Below are positions 45,701-57,569 of a DNA stretch of 64,000 nt, piece by piece. Each line of letters opens with the position of its first letter. Positions within the stretch are counted from its first letter, which is position 1. A program made the position numbers and the translations under genes. The notes under the pieces were generated by a model. The model saw nothing but the letters and a program-made list of their open reading frames with translations, was not told the DNA's origin and made no database searches. Source of the stretch: Phytoseiulus persimilis (taxonomy: Eukaryota; Arthropoda; Arachnida; Mesostigmata; Phytoseiidae); NCBI GenBank assembly GCA_037576195.1, contig CM075102.1:40792745-40856744 (forward strand), in the 5' to 3' direction.

Positions 45701-48539
45701 GGACTCGGAATAGATGACTTTTCCTGCTCTCGCCGCGGGAGGGGAGGCCGCGGAGCTTGATTCGTCAATTTCAGCACCAAAAAACCTCAGCAGCGCCGCT
45801 TCATTCCTCTAAAGATCCCAGCTCTACGATTCTATCCCCCTTGCTCCCTACGCTCTCCGCTCTGGTTGACTTTATTGGCAATTCACGTGTTCCGGAATTC
45901 CCTGTTCCCTCCCAAACCGAGCGAAGCTGTTGGCCTGATTTCGAAGTCGGGCAGTCACAGCGTGGCCCTGGAAAGGAATCGCGAAATCATTAGAGAGACC
46001 ATGATACGGGGACCCACTCCCCTGTTTAACCGCCCCCCTCGGACAACGCGGGAGATTTCATCTTTTTCTACTTGTTCCCCGTGCGGTGTGACTCGCAGTC
46101 CGCTACCCTCGGTCGTTCTCCCCGATTGACCTGTCGCGAAATTGAAGCTCCCCTCCGCAAAGATCGGCGACTTCAGCAAATCGTCCCCCCGGCAACCGGT
46201 ATTCAGCGACGCCGATCGCCTTAATGAAACAGGAAACACCAAAACCTCAACCCGATGATATTTTGACGTCGAAAGCATTGTTCTCGATTCGCCTCCCTCC
46301 CCGCCGTTGCGTCGGTTGCCGCTGCTGCTGCCGCTACAAATCATTACGTGCATTGTGACTGTCACTTTTGTTTTCCCCCTGAAGCGTCGTCCGTCGGCGC
46401 AGTTGGAGCGAGTACAGCAGCCGAAGCAGGTGGCAAAACGTAAATTCAGCGCGACGTTCAGTTCAGAAACGATTGTTTCCGCTCGGCAAGTGGCTGCTTC
46501 CTGAAAAGCAAAGCGACGGCCGCGGCGAGAAGGGCGGAACGACATCAAAGAGTACGGGCCTCATTTCATTCAGCATTCTTCGGTTGGCATCATGACCCGC
46601 TATCTGCCATTTCCCTCCCGTCCTCCTCAAGCCCTTCGTGCCCGCCTTTCCCATAAGCTCCGTGTTTTATGCTTGCGCTGCGTTTTTTCCGCTTGCTCCC
46701 GCTGTCACTGAATAACTGATCGTTGCGGAAGGATCGCGACCGCCGCGTTCGTAAGATTCGTGTTGCATCCGCCATCAATGGATGTTCCGAATAGCATATT
46801 CCTGTTCGCTCCACTTCGCGGGAGTTGTTACCCCGATTTCCACTCACAGACTCGCTCTTCCGTCATTCCTCCAGAGATTTGCGTCTTCGGGCTCACGCTG
46901 CTCACTCGATTGTCCTCGAGTATCCTGCCGGTGCAGTGCAAGCACCGGGAAGTATGAAGCACTCCACTACACAAAGCGAAACTATTCTCTTTGTGCGCTC
47001 ACGATCATAGAAGTCGCTGTAGGGACGGGTCACGCAACAGAGTTCCTCTCAATAGAAGCCTTCGCCCACCGCGATGGAGAGAGCGCTGGCGATTCCAAGG
47101 GGAACGGAGATAACGACTGAGAAATCCTGTGACGACCGGACTCGATGTTCTCGGCCTGCAACCTGCATGCGACACAGAATCGCTACAAACGGGACAACCC
47201 TACCTAACAGGCCCGAAAGCGAGCGCGCGAAGTTGACATTAATCACTCATGACATGAAAGAGACATCTCTGCCGTTAGGGTAGTGATTTTTTGCTGTCTC
47301 GCCGGCCAGCCACTTAGCCAGGGCTACGCTTGCTTAGGTTCCTGCAACTTTCGTGCCTGCGCTGTTGGAAGGCTAGTTCGGTGTCCTAGTCAATGTGGAG
47401 CGAACCCGGTTTGGCAATGCACGCAGGCCTCGCAAGCGGACATGATTTATTTGCACGCAGTGTAGTCTGCCACCGCTGCTGCTGCTGCTGCCGCTGTTGT
47501 AACGGTGCACAGTAATTTGCCTGAGTTAATCAGACCGCTACGAATCTCGTGCTGTCAAACACATTTGCAAACAAAACAGAGCGTACAATCCCTTTGTTTA
47601 TCCGTCTGGCGCGCTTATCTACAACTCACTTATTCACTCATCGCACGTTATTCAACAATCCCCTCAGATGAGCTCTAATCTGAATATCGGGCGGACAAGC
47701 TCCGGTCTTCTCTATCTATGCATCCGCTCATCGACGCCCTCATTCATGACGTCATTTCCGTACGCAAACGCATCTTTCCAGGCGGCCGTCGAATCTCCTC
47801 CATTGCCGACATCGCCGCCATCATGGACGCGCGGGCTCCATGAAAACTTTACGCTTTGTGAATTCTGTACCTGGTTTTTATGACGACACTGCCGACGCAG
47901 ACGGGAGGAACAACGGCTGCGGGTCGAGGGAACTCAACCCGAGGCGGGAGAGAGGGGAGGCCGCGTCTAAAATGTAAACTACGCAAGAACGAATCGAACG
48001 TTCAATTGCTGCGGATCTTCCCCCGATCGGACCCGTCTGAATCGGGAATAAAAAAACGATCCTGCCTTATTCCTCGACTCTATCGGCTTTCCGAGCCATC
48101 TGGTGCAAGTAACCCCACATCATGGCTCAGCTATATTTGACTATTCTTCCCAGTCCAACTGCTTCAAATCAAACTTCCTGCCGGGACTGCCATGTCTGAA
48201 TAGGCTCAGGATAAGGAAGAATTGGGACATTCTTCTGAATCGAGAGAGATAAATGCAAAGGCGCGACGCAGGCCGAGAAGTCCAGAGCCTTCCCAGTTTC
48301 GGATACCTGGAAATGTTTCCTGTTTTTGACGAAGGACAGATCTGATAGGAGTTTTCGCGTCTTGCACAAACAAAATACCTCCTGATCGGAGGGCCTCTAA
48401 CGTAGAGGAACGAAACCCTCAAAGGATGAATCTTTCGTTCGGCGGAAAAGGTCGTTGAACGAAGGGCTCACTACACGGAGAGTTTGTACGACCAGGCGTC
48501 CGTTACAGCCGGAACTGTTGAGCAACTTGGAGCAAATGA
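42732..48539. other. no gene called
   Basis: The clearest protein-like frame is plus 45494-45760 (VDFHFEKYHGATTVLSFEMR, DSMIVRQVSSGLPPFGRR), unidentified and opposed by a minus frame. AGTATAAATTC at 45211-45221 is TATA-like without a matching initiator. A C9 run lies at 45333-45341. GCTGCTGCTGCTGCTGCCGC lies at 47476-47495. Minus 48169-48369 (66 codons) is protein-like and unassigned. Confidence 0.35.
47474..47499 (+). repeat. CTG triplet repeat
   Basis: ACCG then CTG about five times, then CCGCTGTTG. Similar shorter CTG/CAG runs occur at 46315-46335, 49403-49412, 49660-49672 and 63621-63630. Confidence 0.85.
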
Positions 48540-49024
48540 ATTCTATACAGGGCTCGGAGGTCAGATGGTTCCGCTACTCCGTATGTTGAGGCCCTGGAAA
48601 TGTTCGTCGCGATTGCGTGTCCGCCTTCTGACCTCAGTCTATCTCAAATCACCGAGGAACGTTCTGTTTCGATCAGTATGAGGTTCCAGCTGGAATATCA
48701 GCTTCGATTCGGTGGAGCTCCGTTTCTTTGCTCGGCGGTCGTCAGCGATCAGAAAAGGCAACATTCGAACGATTCCGTGCCCGGAAATGACGGGAAACCG
48801 ATTTTCGTCGGAGGAAGTGACGCCGGAATTCAAAATTCATTCGTCTTGTATCGCACAGAATCGAGCGCTGGGCTGTTGGTGGTGGAGTGTACGGAGAATC
48901 TTCTTCTCTCGTTCGGTCCGAACTCTATTTTCTCCGAGGCGCTTCACGCAGCAGTGCAGACGACGTCTTGCTTGTTTGACGTGGCGCCGTCGCTATGGCA
49001 GCTGTACTACGGATCTATCAATTG
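48540..49024 (+). pseudogene. Mutator-like (MULE) transposase fragment, probable
   Basis: The frame is open from 48540 to TGA at 49022-49024, with the first ATG at 48600. It is strongly protein-like throughout. Near its end, LLLSFGPNSIFSEALHAAVQ followed by TTSCLFDVAPSLWQLYYGSI resembles the start of the MULE catalytic domain, where families usually read a DGTF-like motif, then P, then F-x-QLY-x-I. The first catalytic Asp of the DGTF motif is not present (SCLF stands there), and the frame ends before the second and third acidic residues, so it cannot be active. CTATACAG at 48544-48551 could be a splice acceptor. I do not recognise the region before residue 100. The assignment rests on one motif and is tentative. 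Confidence 0.4.
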
Positions 49025-50134
49025 ACCGAGGGTACGTCCAAAAGATTCGGAGAGATAGCACCAGGAGCGCTTCCTGTCGAGGTCCAGACTGTCCGATCGC
49101 TCGGGGAAGTGCTCGGTTCTGGCGGCCGAGGACATGACCACAGCGACCGTTAGTGAAGGTGAAAGAAAAAAAAGGAGCGATAACAGTCCGTGCGGCCGAT
49201 GGATGTTCCAATGGGGCGCGACGACCTCTTCTTGCAAGATGGCGGATGAGGGAAGAGGACCGGTCGCGCAGCCAACCGAGCGAGCACTTTTTCGGACGGT
49301 CGCTACCTCCGCCTCTTCTCTACGCACAGCTGCATGAGCACTACCAAATGATGTCGGATTCCAACTTGGAGTCGACATTCACCATCGCCGATGGCAGTTG
49401 GGGCAGCAGCAGCACTTTGGCTTTTTGCTGCGGCTGCCACTAAAGCTCGGAGGTTCAGTCAGGACTCTGTTGGCTCACTTCCGTCGCCGCGGTCCTTGAA
49501 GGAGCGGGGGCGCCCAGGGTGCTCCTCATTTGCTTTCAACCAGTGTTTCCTCCTGTGACAAGAGCAGCTTCCCGAGGCAGCAGTTGCAGCTTCAGGGCTG
49601 ACATTATGACTCGCTCACTCCGCTACCCCACGCCACCGAAACCACATCACCGAGCAGTAGCAGCAGCAACGAGCTCCCGAACCACTCAAAACGGCCCATA
49701 CGAAACTCTCTAAAACAAGTCGTCCGAAAACTTTCCTCTACACAGAGCTCCCGATCTGACCATAGACCGATTTACTTTTGAACGTACCGCGGCACACCGA
49801 TTGTGTTCCGAGAGGTAGCCTCTGTCATTTGGTTTAGTGTACGCCAAATCATCTTGACACCTCTCGGATGAGCAATGCAGATTCGTGGGTCATGCAGCTA
49901 CTTCAGAGGGCTCTGGGGAGCTCAGCGAGCTGGTTGTGGATCTCACGCAGGTTCACAGGCCTTCAGCGCCTCGTTGGATGAGCTACTATTTGAGAAGGCC
50001 TCATCCCGAGAGTGACCGGAAAAGAGCCGAGAAACATGCAACGCTCTGGCGCGAATGCTTTCACGCACACGCAACGGACTCTGTCCAGGTCGGCTGAGGA
50101 CCTTCCCGTGAGATATCACTGCAACACATCGAGT
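49025..50134. other. no gene seen
   Basis: Conflicting frames at 49007-49378 (minus) and 49153-49443 (plus) show no domain. CAG-rich stretches occur at 49403 and 49660. No continuation of the transposase fragment is visible downstream. Confidence 0.4.
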
Positions 50135-50142
50135 CCTATCAT
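50135..50142 (+). repeat. left copy of the hAT target-site duplication
   Basis: CCTATCAT, paired with CATATCAT at 50930-50937, with one mismatch at the second base. Confidence 0.7.
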
Positions 50143-50159
50143 TAAGGCTGAAGAAAAGT

Positions 50160-50250
50160 CGCGGAAGTTGCAGAAACCGCAATTTTTGACATTTTCCGCG
50201 ATTTTCGGCCCTCTCCGCGATTTCTGTCGTTTTCGGCTTTCACCGCGATA
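50160..50250 (+). repeat. subterminal CCGCGA-type array, left end of the hAT element
   Basis: Motifs AACCGCAATTTT, TTCCGCGATTTTCGG, CTCCGCGATTTC and CACCGCGATAAC recur at roughly 25-30 base spacing. The right end (50850-50915) has TTCCGCGATGTTCC, TTGCCGCGACTC, CCCGCGATATTCGCGG and GACCGCGACAAG. Such arrays in hAT elements are usually transposase-binding sites. Confidence 0.6.
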
Positions 50251-50553
50251 ACCGAGGACGTTCGAATCACTGCAGTAGCTTCTCAGCTCGTCTTCGAGCA
50301 TATTACCTGGTTCGACGAAGTAGTCTTGGCGAAGGCGGAGCTCAGAATGTTCTTGAACTCGATCAAGGACTTCAATTGCTCCAGTTACGCCGCGGACTCA
50401 TGGCTTGCCTCAGCCCAAAACGTCACGGAACTTTCTCGAATAGCGCTAATTTGCTTCGGCGTTCCAGTCGGCAGTGTTGCCGCGGAGCGGTATCTCAGCA
50501 TGTACTCGAAAGTATCGAGAAATGACCGCCGTAGCATCGCTGAGCCAAATTAG
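50251..50553 (+). pseudogene. hAT transposase, C-terminal dimerisation region
   Basis: The open frame to TAG at 50551-50553 encodes about 100 residues of hAT transposase C-terminus. It shows the family pattern: SW near residue 59, then a hydrophobic helix LSRIALICFGVPVGSVAAER, followed by YLSMYSKVSRNDRRS. This corresponds to the usual I-P-x-S-S-A-x-S-E-R-x-F-S segment, with the E-R pair kept. The catalytic acidic residues and the N-terminal zinc finger are missing, because the 5' part of the gene is absent from this copy. The frame continues open upstream into the CCGCGA array, so no true start exists. It cannot catalyse transposition. Confidence 0.75.
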
Positions 50554-50937
50554 GTCGTCTACAACATGCTTCATCCGAACGCCAGTATGCTCTGGAGCTT
50601 GGATACTATTCAAGCTTAACGCAAATCGACATTGAAATATTCGAAGTCGAATCCATCCTTATTGTCTGAGATGGACGAATCCCCAGGCTGTGATAGGACC
50701 TCTCCAGTATTGCAAGGTGCTCATAAAGTATTCAAATGAGGAAAATAGTGTGTTTCTGCATCGTTGCACCATGCACTCGGTTTCGATCGAGTTTGCTGTG
50801 GAACTCTCACGATCTCATCGCTTTTCACGATTCTCGAGCGATTTACTCAGTTTCCGCGATGTTCCGATTCGTTGCCGCGACTCGCCCGCGATATTCGCGG
50901 TTTTTGACCGCGACAAGTTTTCAGCCCCACATATCAT

Positions 50938-52959
50938 CAATCAGTGTCTGTGGTGAACGTATATTTTCGGCAGTGGCGTTCGAGGCTCGAGTAATCTCCA
51001 TCACCCCCTTACAGCTTCGATCTGCTGTAGGAGTTATGAGAGAATGACATCTCACCGTGAGCTGAAAACACCGAGGAACGTCTAATTTGAAGTCTGGAGT
51101 CCTTGAGAGCAAGGAGAACTGTCAACAAACACTCTGTGGACGCGTCGCGAACCACCAGTAGATTGAACAAGCCCAGCTCCCGATCGAGACGCTCGCAGTT
51201 AGGGGTTGCTGCGGAGATGGAATTGGGACGATGAGAAGCTAGCCAACCAGGCTCCGGAGCAAGAGATGGTTTCGCGCTCAGTCTTACCGCGCTCCTGAAG
51301 GTTAATCTCCCGTTCGCTTTCCACCTGATTCGTTGCCGGAGCGGGAGGAGGGCCAAGCAGTCCTTGAGACTCACGGAAAACCCCGATTCGATTAAAGTTC
51401 TTCAACTGGACCGTACAGTGAGCCCTCCAACAAATTCGATTCTGACCGACCGATAGAAAGAACTGGCTCGGAATCAGTGGATCTTTTGACTGCGGGCGGT
51501 TCTGTTGCTCGCCTTCGGATCTGGAGAGGGAGCAGGGACGAACCGAACAGAAAATTTCGATGGACAAATTGAGGATAGGCGACACCGACTGAGGAAGGCT
51601 CAGGGAGCGGCCCTGGCTCCTCTGAATGAATTCCTGTGAGGAATCATCGCGGTATCCTCACCCTGCATCCAGAAATACGGCATCCAGCCGTTGGCGCTCG
51701 TTCCCGACCTCCCGTTCCTTCGGAGGCGGAGGGGCAAATTGGGGCAGTTTTCTTCTCGAGACCCGCAATCCCCTGTCGACCGCTTAGTTTGAGAGACCTT
51801 CGACCCAACGACCAGAAAATCCCGCAAACCACCATGAGGATATTCTGCGTCCTCAGGAAAAATCAGAGGGGACCTGGACGACAAGGTCTAGTGACGCAAT
51901 TTGTTTGTTAACCTCGCTCAGGTACTCCCGAGGCACCACACGACCTTATCCACAGCCATAACAACTCGATGACGCCCAAATTTTTTGCTCCGATGGTGTC
52001 TTCGCTACCAACCTTATGCGACAGAGGCAAAGAATCAGACACGTCGACAAGAGTACGAACTCCGACACAGCCGGAACAGGGTCCCATCACACGAAAAGTC
52101 GATCCATGGCCGGTGAAGTCCAGTGAGCGGGATTTTCCTACTGACTATCATCATGGGCTTCGGAGGATATGGTGAAACCGGTATTTTGGCCAAAGTTCAT
52201 GATCGAATCAAAAAGAATCCTGGTCATTGACTCGACCCGGGTTAGGAAGGTGTTCGAGCGAGCAGAGTGGAAACATGGATGATGGCTGCTGCCGTCGCGT
52301 CACGCGATCTCACGCGGACTCACGGGAGCGCCCGAGCGCTCATCTTCCTTGGTCATGCATTATCATCCAGAGATTGCGTGAGAAAGCAAGTTGAATCAAT
52401 TGGGTCCACCGCCGTCCATACGAAATCCCTGCATCGGTCAAATAATTCCTCTATCCCGCAAGTTTTCTCACTCCGGAAGTTCTCTTCGCCGACTGTGTCC
52501 CGCATCGTGTTCAACATGTTGAGTGCGAAACGCGGCCTCTCTCGACCTCATTGCGGTTCCGCGCACTCGGAGCCGAGATGGAATCGAAAATACGACTCAT
52601 CATAGCGCTCCATGTCTAAACGTTTTTGGTCGAAAGAATGGGGCAGAAAAAAATGAGACCTCCCTCCGGGCCATACAGGATATCAAACACGAACTCAGGT
52701 CACGTTCGATCAGTGTCTCGAAATTTCTCCCAAATACAGACCGACAGGCTCCGCGCAAGCTCCAGGAGGAAAAGAGAACCAGATCCAAAAGGCTGGTGGC
52801 CGACGCTCTCACTGCGGATTCGCAAATGTGCGCCGCCACATGACCAAATGAGAGCAGCCTCAGGGACCTGGACACCACTTTCGTGATTTCTTCTCGAATC
52901 CTTTCAATCGCGATCCATAATCGCGCCGTTACGGTCAGGTAACGGAAGATTTACTTTGC
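50938..52959. other. no gene called; protein-like fragments
   Basis: Minus frames at 51009-51374, 51199-51585 and 51600-51884, and plus frames at 52267-52605 and 52523-52843 (IQDIKHELRSRSISVSKFLP), look like remains of coding repeats. None carries a motif that lets me name a family, and their registers do not agree. Confidence 0.3.
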
Positions 52960-53022
52960 GGTTTTTGCTGGCTGTGCGGCGGGACTGTAGGCTCTTTGTG
53001 GAACGACGACACAGCAAAAACC
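52960..53022. repeat. short inverted repeat, 11-bp stem
   Basis: GGTTTTTGCTG (52960-52970) and CAGCAAAAACC (53012-53022) are perfect complements around a loop of 41 bases. This could be a hairpin or the ends of a tiny element. No target duplication is evident. Confidence 0.7.
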
Positions 53023-55363
53023 CATGATGGGAACGAAGATTGGGTGTTAAACAGAAGAAGAAGCCGTGGCGCCGATTTCGCGCCGCCCGATATCTAGATC
53101 GGTTGACGGAAACATTTCCAGGGGAGACAGCGGAGGGTTATCGCGCATGTTTTTACGACCCGCAGCCTTTAGATTCTAAGCGGAGCGGGTGCTTTGTTAG
53201 CGAGAGAGCCTTTTCCCAGGGAAATATTTGTTTTTGCCGAGTTGTGGAGGGCAGTTATGGCGACGGGAGCTTCAGACGACGCCTTCATCGTATCCTGCGT
53301 CACCGCCCTTCGGACGATCGTGCCACGTAACCGGACGTTCTTCCTCCGGTCTCCTCTGTTCGGATCGTTTTGATTCATTGTTGACGTGGTTTGTCATTCC
53401 CTTGTGACCGACTCGTCGTCGGCATAAGAAAATGATTGTCTTTGCTTCCACAACAATGTGAGCCGGAACGTTTTTGTATGAATGAGAAACCCAAGTATTC
53501 AAACCACGCTATTGAAAACATCCGGCCGGCTGAGAAGACGCCCGAGTCGACGGCTCGCCCAGCCGCCAGCGGGACGGCTCCGCCCGCTATCGATTGAGAG
53601 GAAATGGCCGTATAGTACGATAATTTTCCTCACCATGCATGAGCGCATCTTTATTGGCATAGTTTTTCGAGGACAAATGATGCGACATGTTTATTGATCA
53701 TTGGCGTTTTTGTGGCCGAGAGCACGGCACTGCCGACGGCGGCTGAGACGGCCGCCGCATTGAGACGTTACGTTGTGGAGTGTTGCTCATCGTATGTGCT
53801 AGCTCCAGGCCGCCGTCGATTGGCTCACACTGGAATGGATAACTACCGTTCGTATGAGCGGAGGGGAATGAGAACAGATAAACAGACGAACGAACGAGCT
53901 GGAGCGTTTCCCGTGTCTGCATCCGTCATACGGGCTGGAAGGCTCCAACAAATGCGCAATCGGTATTTGGGCGTGACACCGCACCGAAAGATACTGTTGC
54001 ACCGGTGCGACCCAGGAGACAACGATGGCAAACTTCTCTGATCTCTCTCAATCAGAAAGTTCCGCGTGGAAGGCGAACGACGCCGGAGATGCGATTAGAG
54101 ACGGTCAAATCGTCCCGAATACTTGAAACAACACCCGGAAATGAGGATCCGCGCGATCGCGAGGACCACAGAGCGGCTGGGAATCGATACCATCAATCTG
54201 GTGTATCGGGCGCCGGCCGGACTCTGCCCGGGCAGGTTCGAGTTGCCTGGCTGGAACAATGTTCTCGTTTAGCTCATTAAGGCGTCATCTTCTCATTATC
54301 TCAGGAGCTACTCGGGCAGAACGTCGCCCGGGACACCGGCGCCGACAACAGCAGTCGCCCCGCGCATGACATCACAGTGGATTCATTCCTGAGGATTCCG
54401 CCGTTCGAACTCGCCAAGACTCGCAAGAATGATTCGCCTGTTCGCAGCATCGGTCGCGCAGACGAGGGCCGCGAACTGAACCGCTTGGGGCGAGGAGGGA
54501 CCGGGAGGCATCAGCTCGTTGTTCCCATCGAGTCAACCTTCGTGAGCGAGTCCGCTCGGAGGGACATTTGTCCTCGGAATGTGGACGCCTTAGCCAAACA
54601 GCGGCCCGTTTGGACTTGGCCCGGGCCTCGAGGGATCGCTTGTTGGAACCGCTTGCTCCCAACGACCCGAACTCCTGCCGAATCGTAAGTTAGCCTGCGC
54701 AGCAGAAGACCTCCTATAAGTTGCGAGCGCGCCTTGTTCATTTTGCACAGCGCCGTATAAATCGCAGCTGCACAGCAGCGCTTGGGTGTGTAACATCATC
54801 TGGTAGCAGTCAGTTGCCCAAACGAGTAAATTCCGGCGTTAATTCGCGTCAGCACGCGGCTCCTCGTTGAATTAATACGCTGAAAGCTGTAATGACCTCC
54901 GACCGGAGCCTCGTTTAAGGCCCTCGAGCGTAAGCTCTTCGCTTGGAGTTTTTCCCCGTTGGAATACTGCTGGCACCGCGCAAACGGAACATCCGTAGTA
55001 AGTCGTCACGGGTCGCAACCGGGTGCGCGAACCCCGAACGAATCCGGAGACCCCGTATATCACGCAGGATGAGGAACAGAAGCTGCATCATGACCAACCC
55101 GACGACGACATCGACCAGGAATAGCGGGACTCGGCGACTTGAGCGAGATGTGGCGAGCCAGATTCGAAAGTTGCGCGCCAGGACGCCCCTCGCTGACGAG
55201 ATGGCGCTGGCCGTCGTTGTTGTTGCTGTTTTTTCCTCGTCGTCTATTTTTTGCACACCCAAGCGGACCCAAGCTTGCGGACCCAAGCTCACCACCACCA
55301 CCTGTACTCTGTGAGAGCCGGCACTCAGGCCGTATATCAAAGCTAGCTTTCCTGTGGGCCAGC
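53023..55363. other. no gene seen
   Basis: Frames at 53694-54041 (plus), 54377-54688 (plus) and 54915-55340 (minus) show no domain, and each has open competitors. GTATAAATC at 54755-54763 is TATA-like without an initiator at the right distance. Confidence 0.4.
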
Positions 55364-55371
55364 TATAAATA
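55364..55371 (+). promoter_or_regulatory. TATA-box-like sequence
   Basis: TATAAATA in GCTATAAATAGCGAGG is a textbook TATA match. No initiator consensus and no downstream gene is visible within the next few hundred bases, so its use as a promoter is unproven. Confidence 0.2.
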
Positions 55372-57546
55372 GCGAGGATTTTTTTACTCCAAGATTTCTC
55401 TTATCTGACGCGCAGCTTCTTCTCGCGGGTCGTTAGCCATTACACGAGAAGGTCTTTCCGCCCGTCCGCCCGCCTCCCGGCCAGCCGACCGGGCGGAATC
55501 GTTGGCCGGCGTGTGGCGGCCTGTTTCCCAGTGGACCTTTCTTCTACCTCGCCCGAGTCGTCCCTCTGGTACGCTGCCCCAGCTCTGTCGGAATTCGGCT
55601 CCTCCGTCTCGCGTTCGCCTTTCAGTGTTTTCTGTCGGAATGCCACTCCGCGTTTTGTAACGGAAGGCTCTCAGACTGCTTCCGTTTTTCTTCATTTTTT
55701 TCCTCGTTGTCTCGCCTGTCTGTTCAGAACGGAACGACTTAACAAGGAAGGGGGAATGTGGCGTGCCGTCCGGTGTCTTGTTTTCCTCTTGGTGAACATT
55801 TCTTCAGCTCTTTTCCTCCGGCTTCCCTCGCTGCGGCCCCCGACGTTCGTCCGCCCCACAGAGGTGCTGTCTTCCTGAGGTTTCGTAAAGTGACATGGAG
55901 ATACAACAGAACAAACAACGATGAACAAGCTCGGGTGCGCCGAGTGGGATTCTTTCTCGTTCGGTTTGTTGTCGTGGCCTTGGTCAACGGTTTTTGTCCG
56001 CTGTCGAGGCCAATCTAAGGCTTCGCTCCTTCAACGTGAAACTCGAAGAGCGAAACGCGGGTCGCCCTGGCCGACCAAGTCCTCCAGAACGCAGAACATT
56101 TCTTCCGTCCTCGCGAATCTGAGCTAGATTCCTTGGGGTTTCGTTTTCCATTTTTCGTCAATCATTCCTCCGTTCGCGAGGGCCGCGGGCTTGTGTGCGC
56201 ATATCTGAGGCACAAGCTACCAGATAGACTACGATCGTGACGCGAGTTCAGTCTCGAACTGAGAATTCAGGGCGCTGAGGCTTCGTGATTAGAATGGAGT
56301 CGTCTTCGAACGACGCTCGTCCGTTGTCACGCCAATCGCGACCCGAATCTCGGCGTCGGTTGCTCTGAAAACACCATCTCGATCCGACCCGAACATCACT
56401 GATTGATCGGTAGGCGAGCTCTGACTCGGTTCAGAGTCCGAGAGTCTCTTCTGTGGCCGCAGCGAGACGATTTCTCGTTTTTATTCCACATCCTGCTCCG
56501 GTCGCTTCTGGCCAACACGACTCGTTCGTCGGCCCAGGCGCCTTGTAATTTCGGGATTTTTGCTCCACAATTGTGATGGCACCGGGTCTGTTCGGTCTGG
56601 CATCGGGGAGTCCGCGTTCTCTCTTGGTCCTGTGATCGCCAAAGCCTATCAGAAATCGGGAGATTGCTGTAACAGCTCTTGGGTTGGGAAATGCGATCCA
56701 GAAACCTGATAACGAACTTGGTGAGCTCGGAATACCCGACAAAACGCACTGGCTTGTGGTGCGGTACAACTCTGTAACCGTCCGTTCTTCACGGCTCGCC
56801 CTGTTCAACAGCTATCTTATATGACGATTTAATGGTTGAATTTTCGCCCCGAATCTTCAGCAGCACCTGGCCTGAGAAGATCGAGACTCGCGAAATGCGT
56901 AACGCAAGGAGATCGCGAAGTTGTTTAAGGCCCGTTGACGATTCCTGCAATCTGATAAATCGTAGCCTACATTGCTCGATTCCATCCGCCAACGGCACGG
57001 GCGCCCCCGTTGGAAATAGTGCCAACGACGTCAGGATACAATCATGACGTCGGTAACCAGTGTCGATCCGAGAGACTACGAACTCTGCATGCAAATGGAT
57101 GACTTGTTGAGTCGGACTGCTCCATAGCGCCCTAGGATTATTCGACGCCTGGATCCGTAACGTAGAGTCGTAGATGTTCTGCCACAATCGATCTGATCGC
57201 TGCCTCCCTAAGCCTGGACTTCGAAAACGAAAACGGCGATGTGTTGAGAAGGCGCGCCCCGAGACTTCTCCCCGGTGCATCTGGCTCCCTCGAAATGATC
57301 ATCGTTTGTTGGCCCCTAGACCTCCAGTCCGCCAACGAAATGATTCGCTTGGTCTGTTTGTAAATCAGACTCTGCTCGATTGCCGTATTGGTGCTTATTG
57401 CCGTGACGATGAGAAACACTGTCTACAGTCTGATTCCTCCGACTCGCTGAGAATACTCTCACAAGGTAGATGTAGGCGTTCTTACCCTCGCCATTCTCGT
57501 TCCGCCAAGGAGCTTCGCTCTTGGGCGGGAACTTCTGAATTCATTC
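55372..57546. other. no gene called
   Basis: The minus strand between 57420 and 56790 has two frames (57138-57419 and 56789-57280) of mixed quality. Text such as TAIEQSLIYKQTKRIISLAD and DLLALRISRVSIFSGQVLLK suggests old coding sequence. I could not assign a family. Confidence 0.3.
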
Positions 57547-57569
57547 GGGGGGGGGGGGGGGGGGGGGGG
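57547..57569 (+). repeat. G23 homopolymer
   Basis: Twenty-three consecutive G after TTCATTC, followed by TATGATTTTTC. Confidence 0.95.

Larger units (their letters stand above)
50143..50929 (+). mobile_element. short hAT element, internally deleted
   Basis: Terminal inverted repeats are visible: left TAAGGCTGAAGAAAAGTCGC and right (reverse complement from 50929) TGGGGCTGAAAACTTGTCGC. Eight-base flanks CCTATCAT (50135-50142) and CATATCAT (50930-50937) match at 7 of 8, the target-duplication length typical of hAT. Inside are the C-terminal part of a hAT transposase (50251-50553) and subterminal arrays of CCGCGA-type motifs at both ends. At 787 bases it is far shorter than an autonomous hAT element of roughly 2.5-5 kb, so it is a deletion derivative. 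Confidence 0.8.

Noticed and set aside
47474-47499. CTG run as part of a coding glutamine or leucine tract
   Set aside because: The surrounding frames stop within a few codons, so it is treated as a plain microsatellite.
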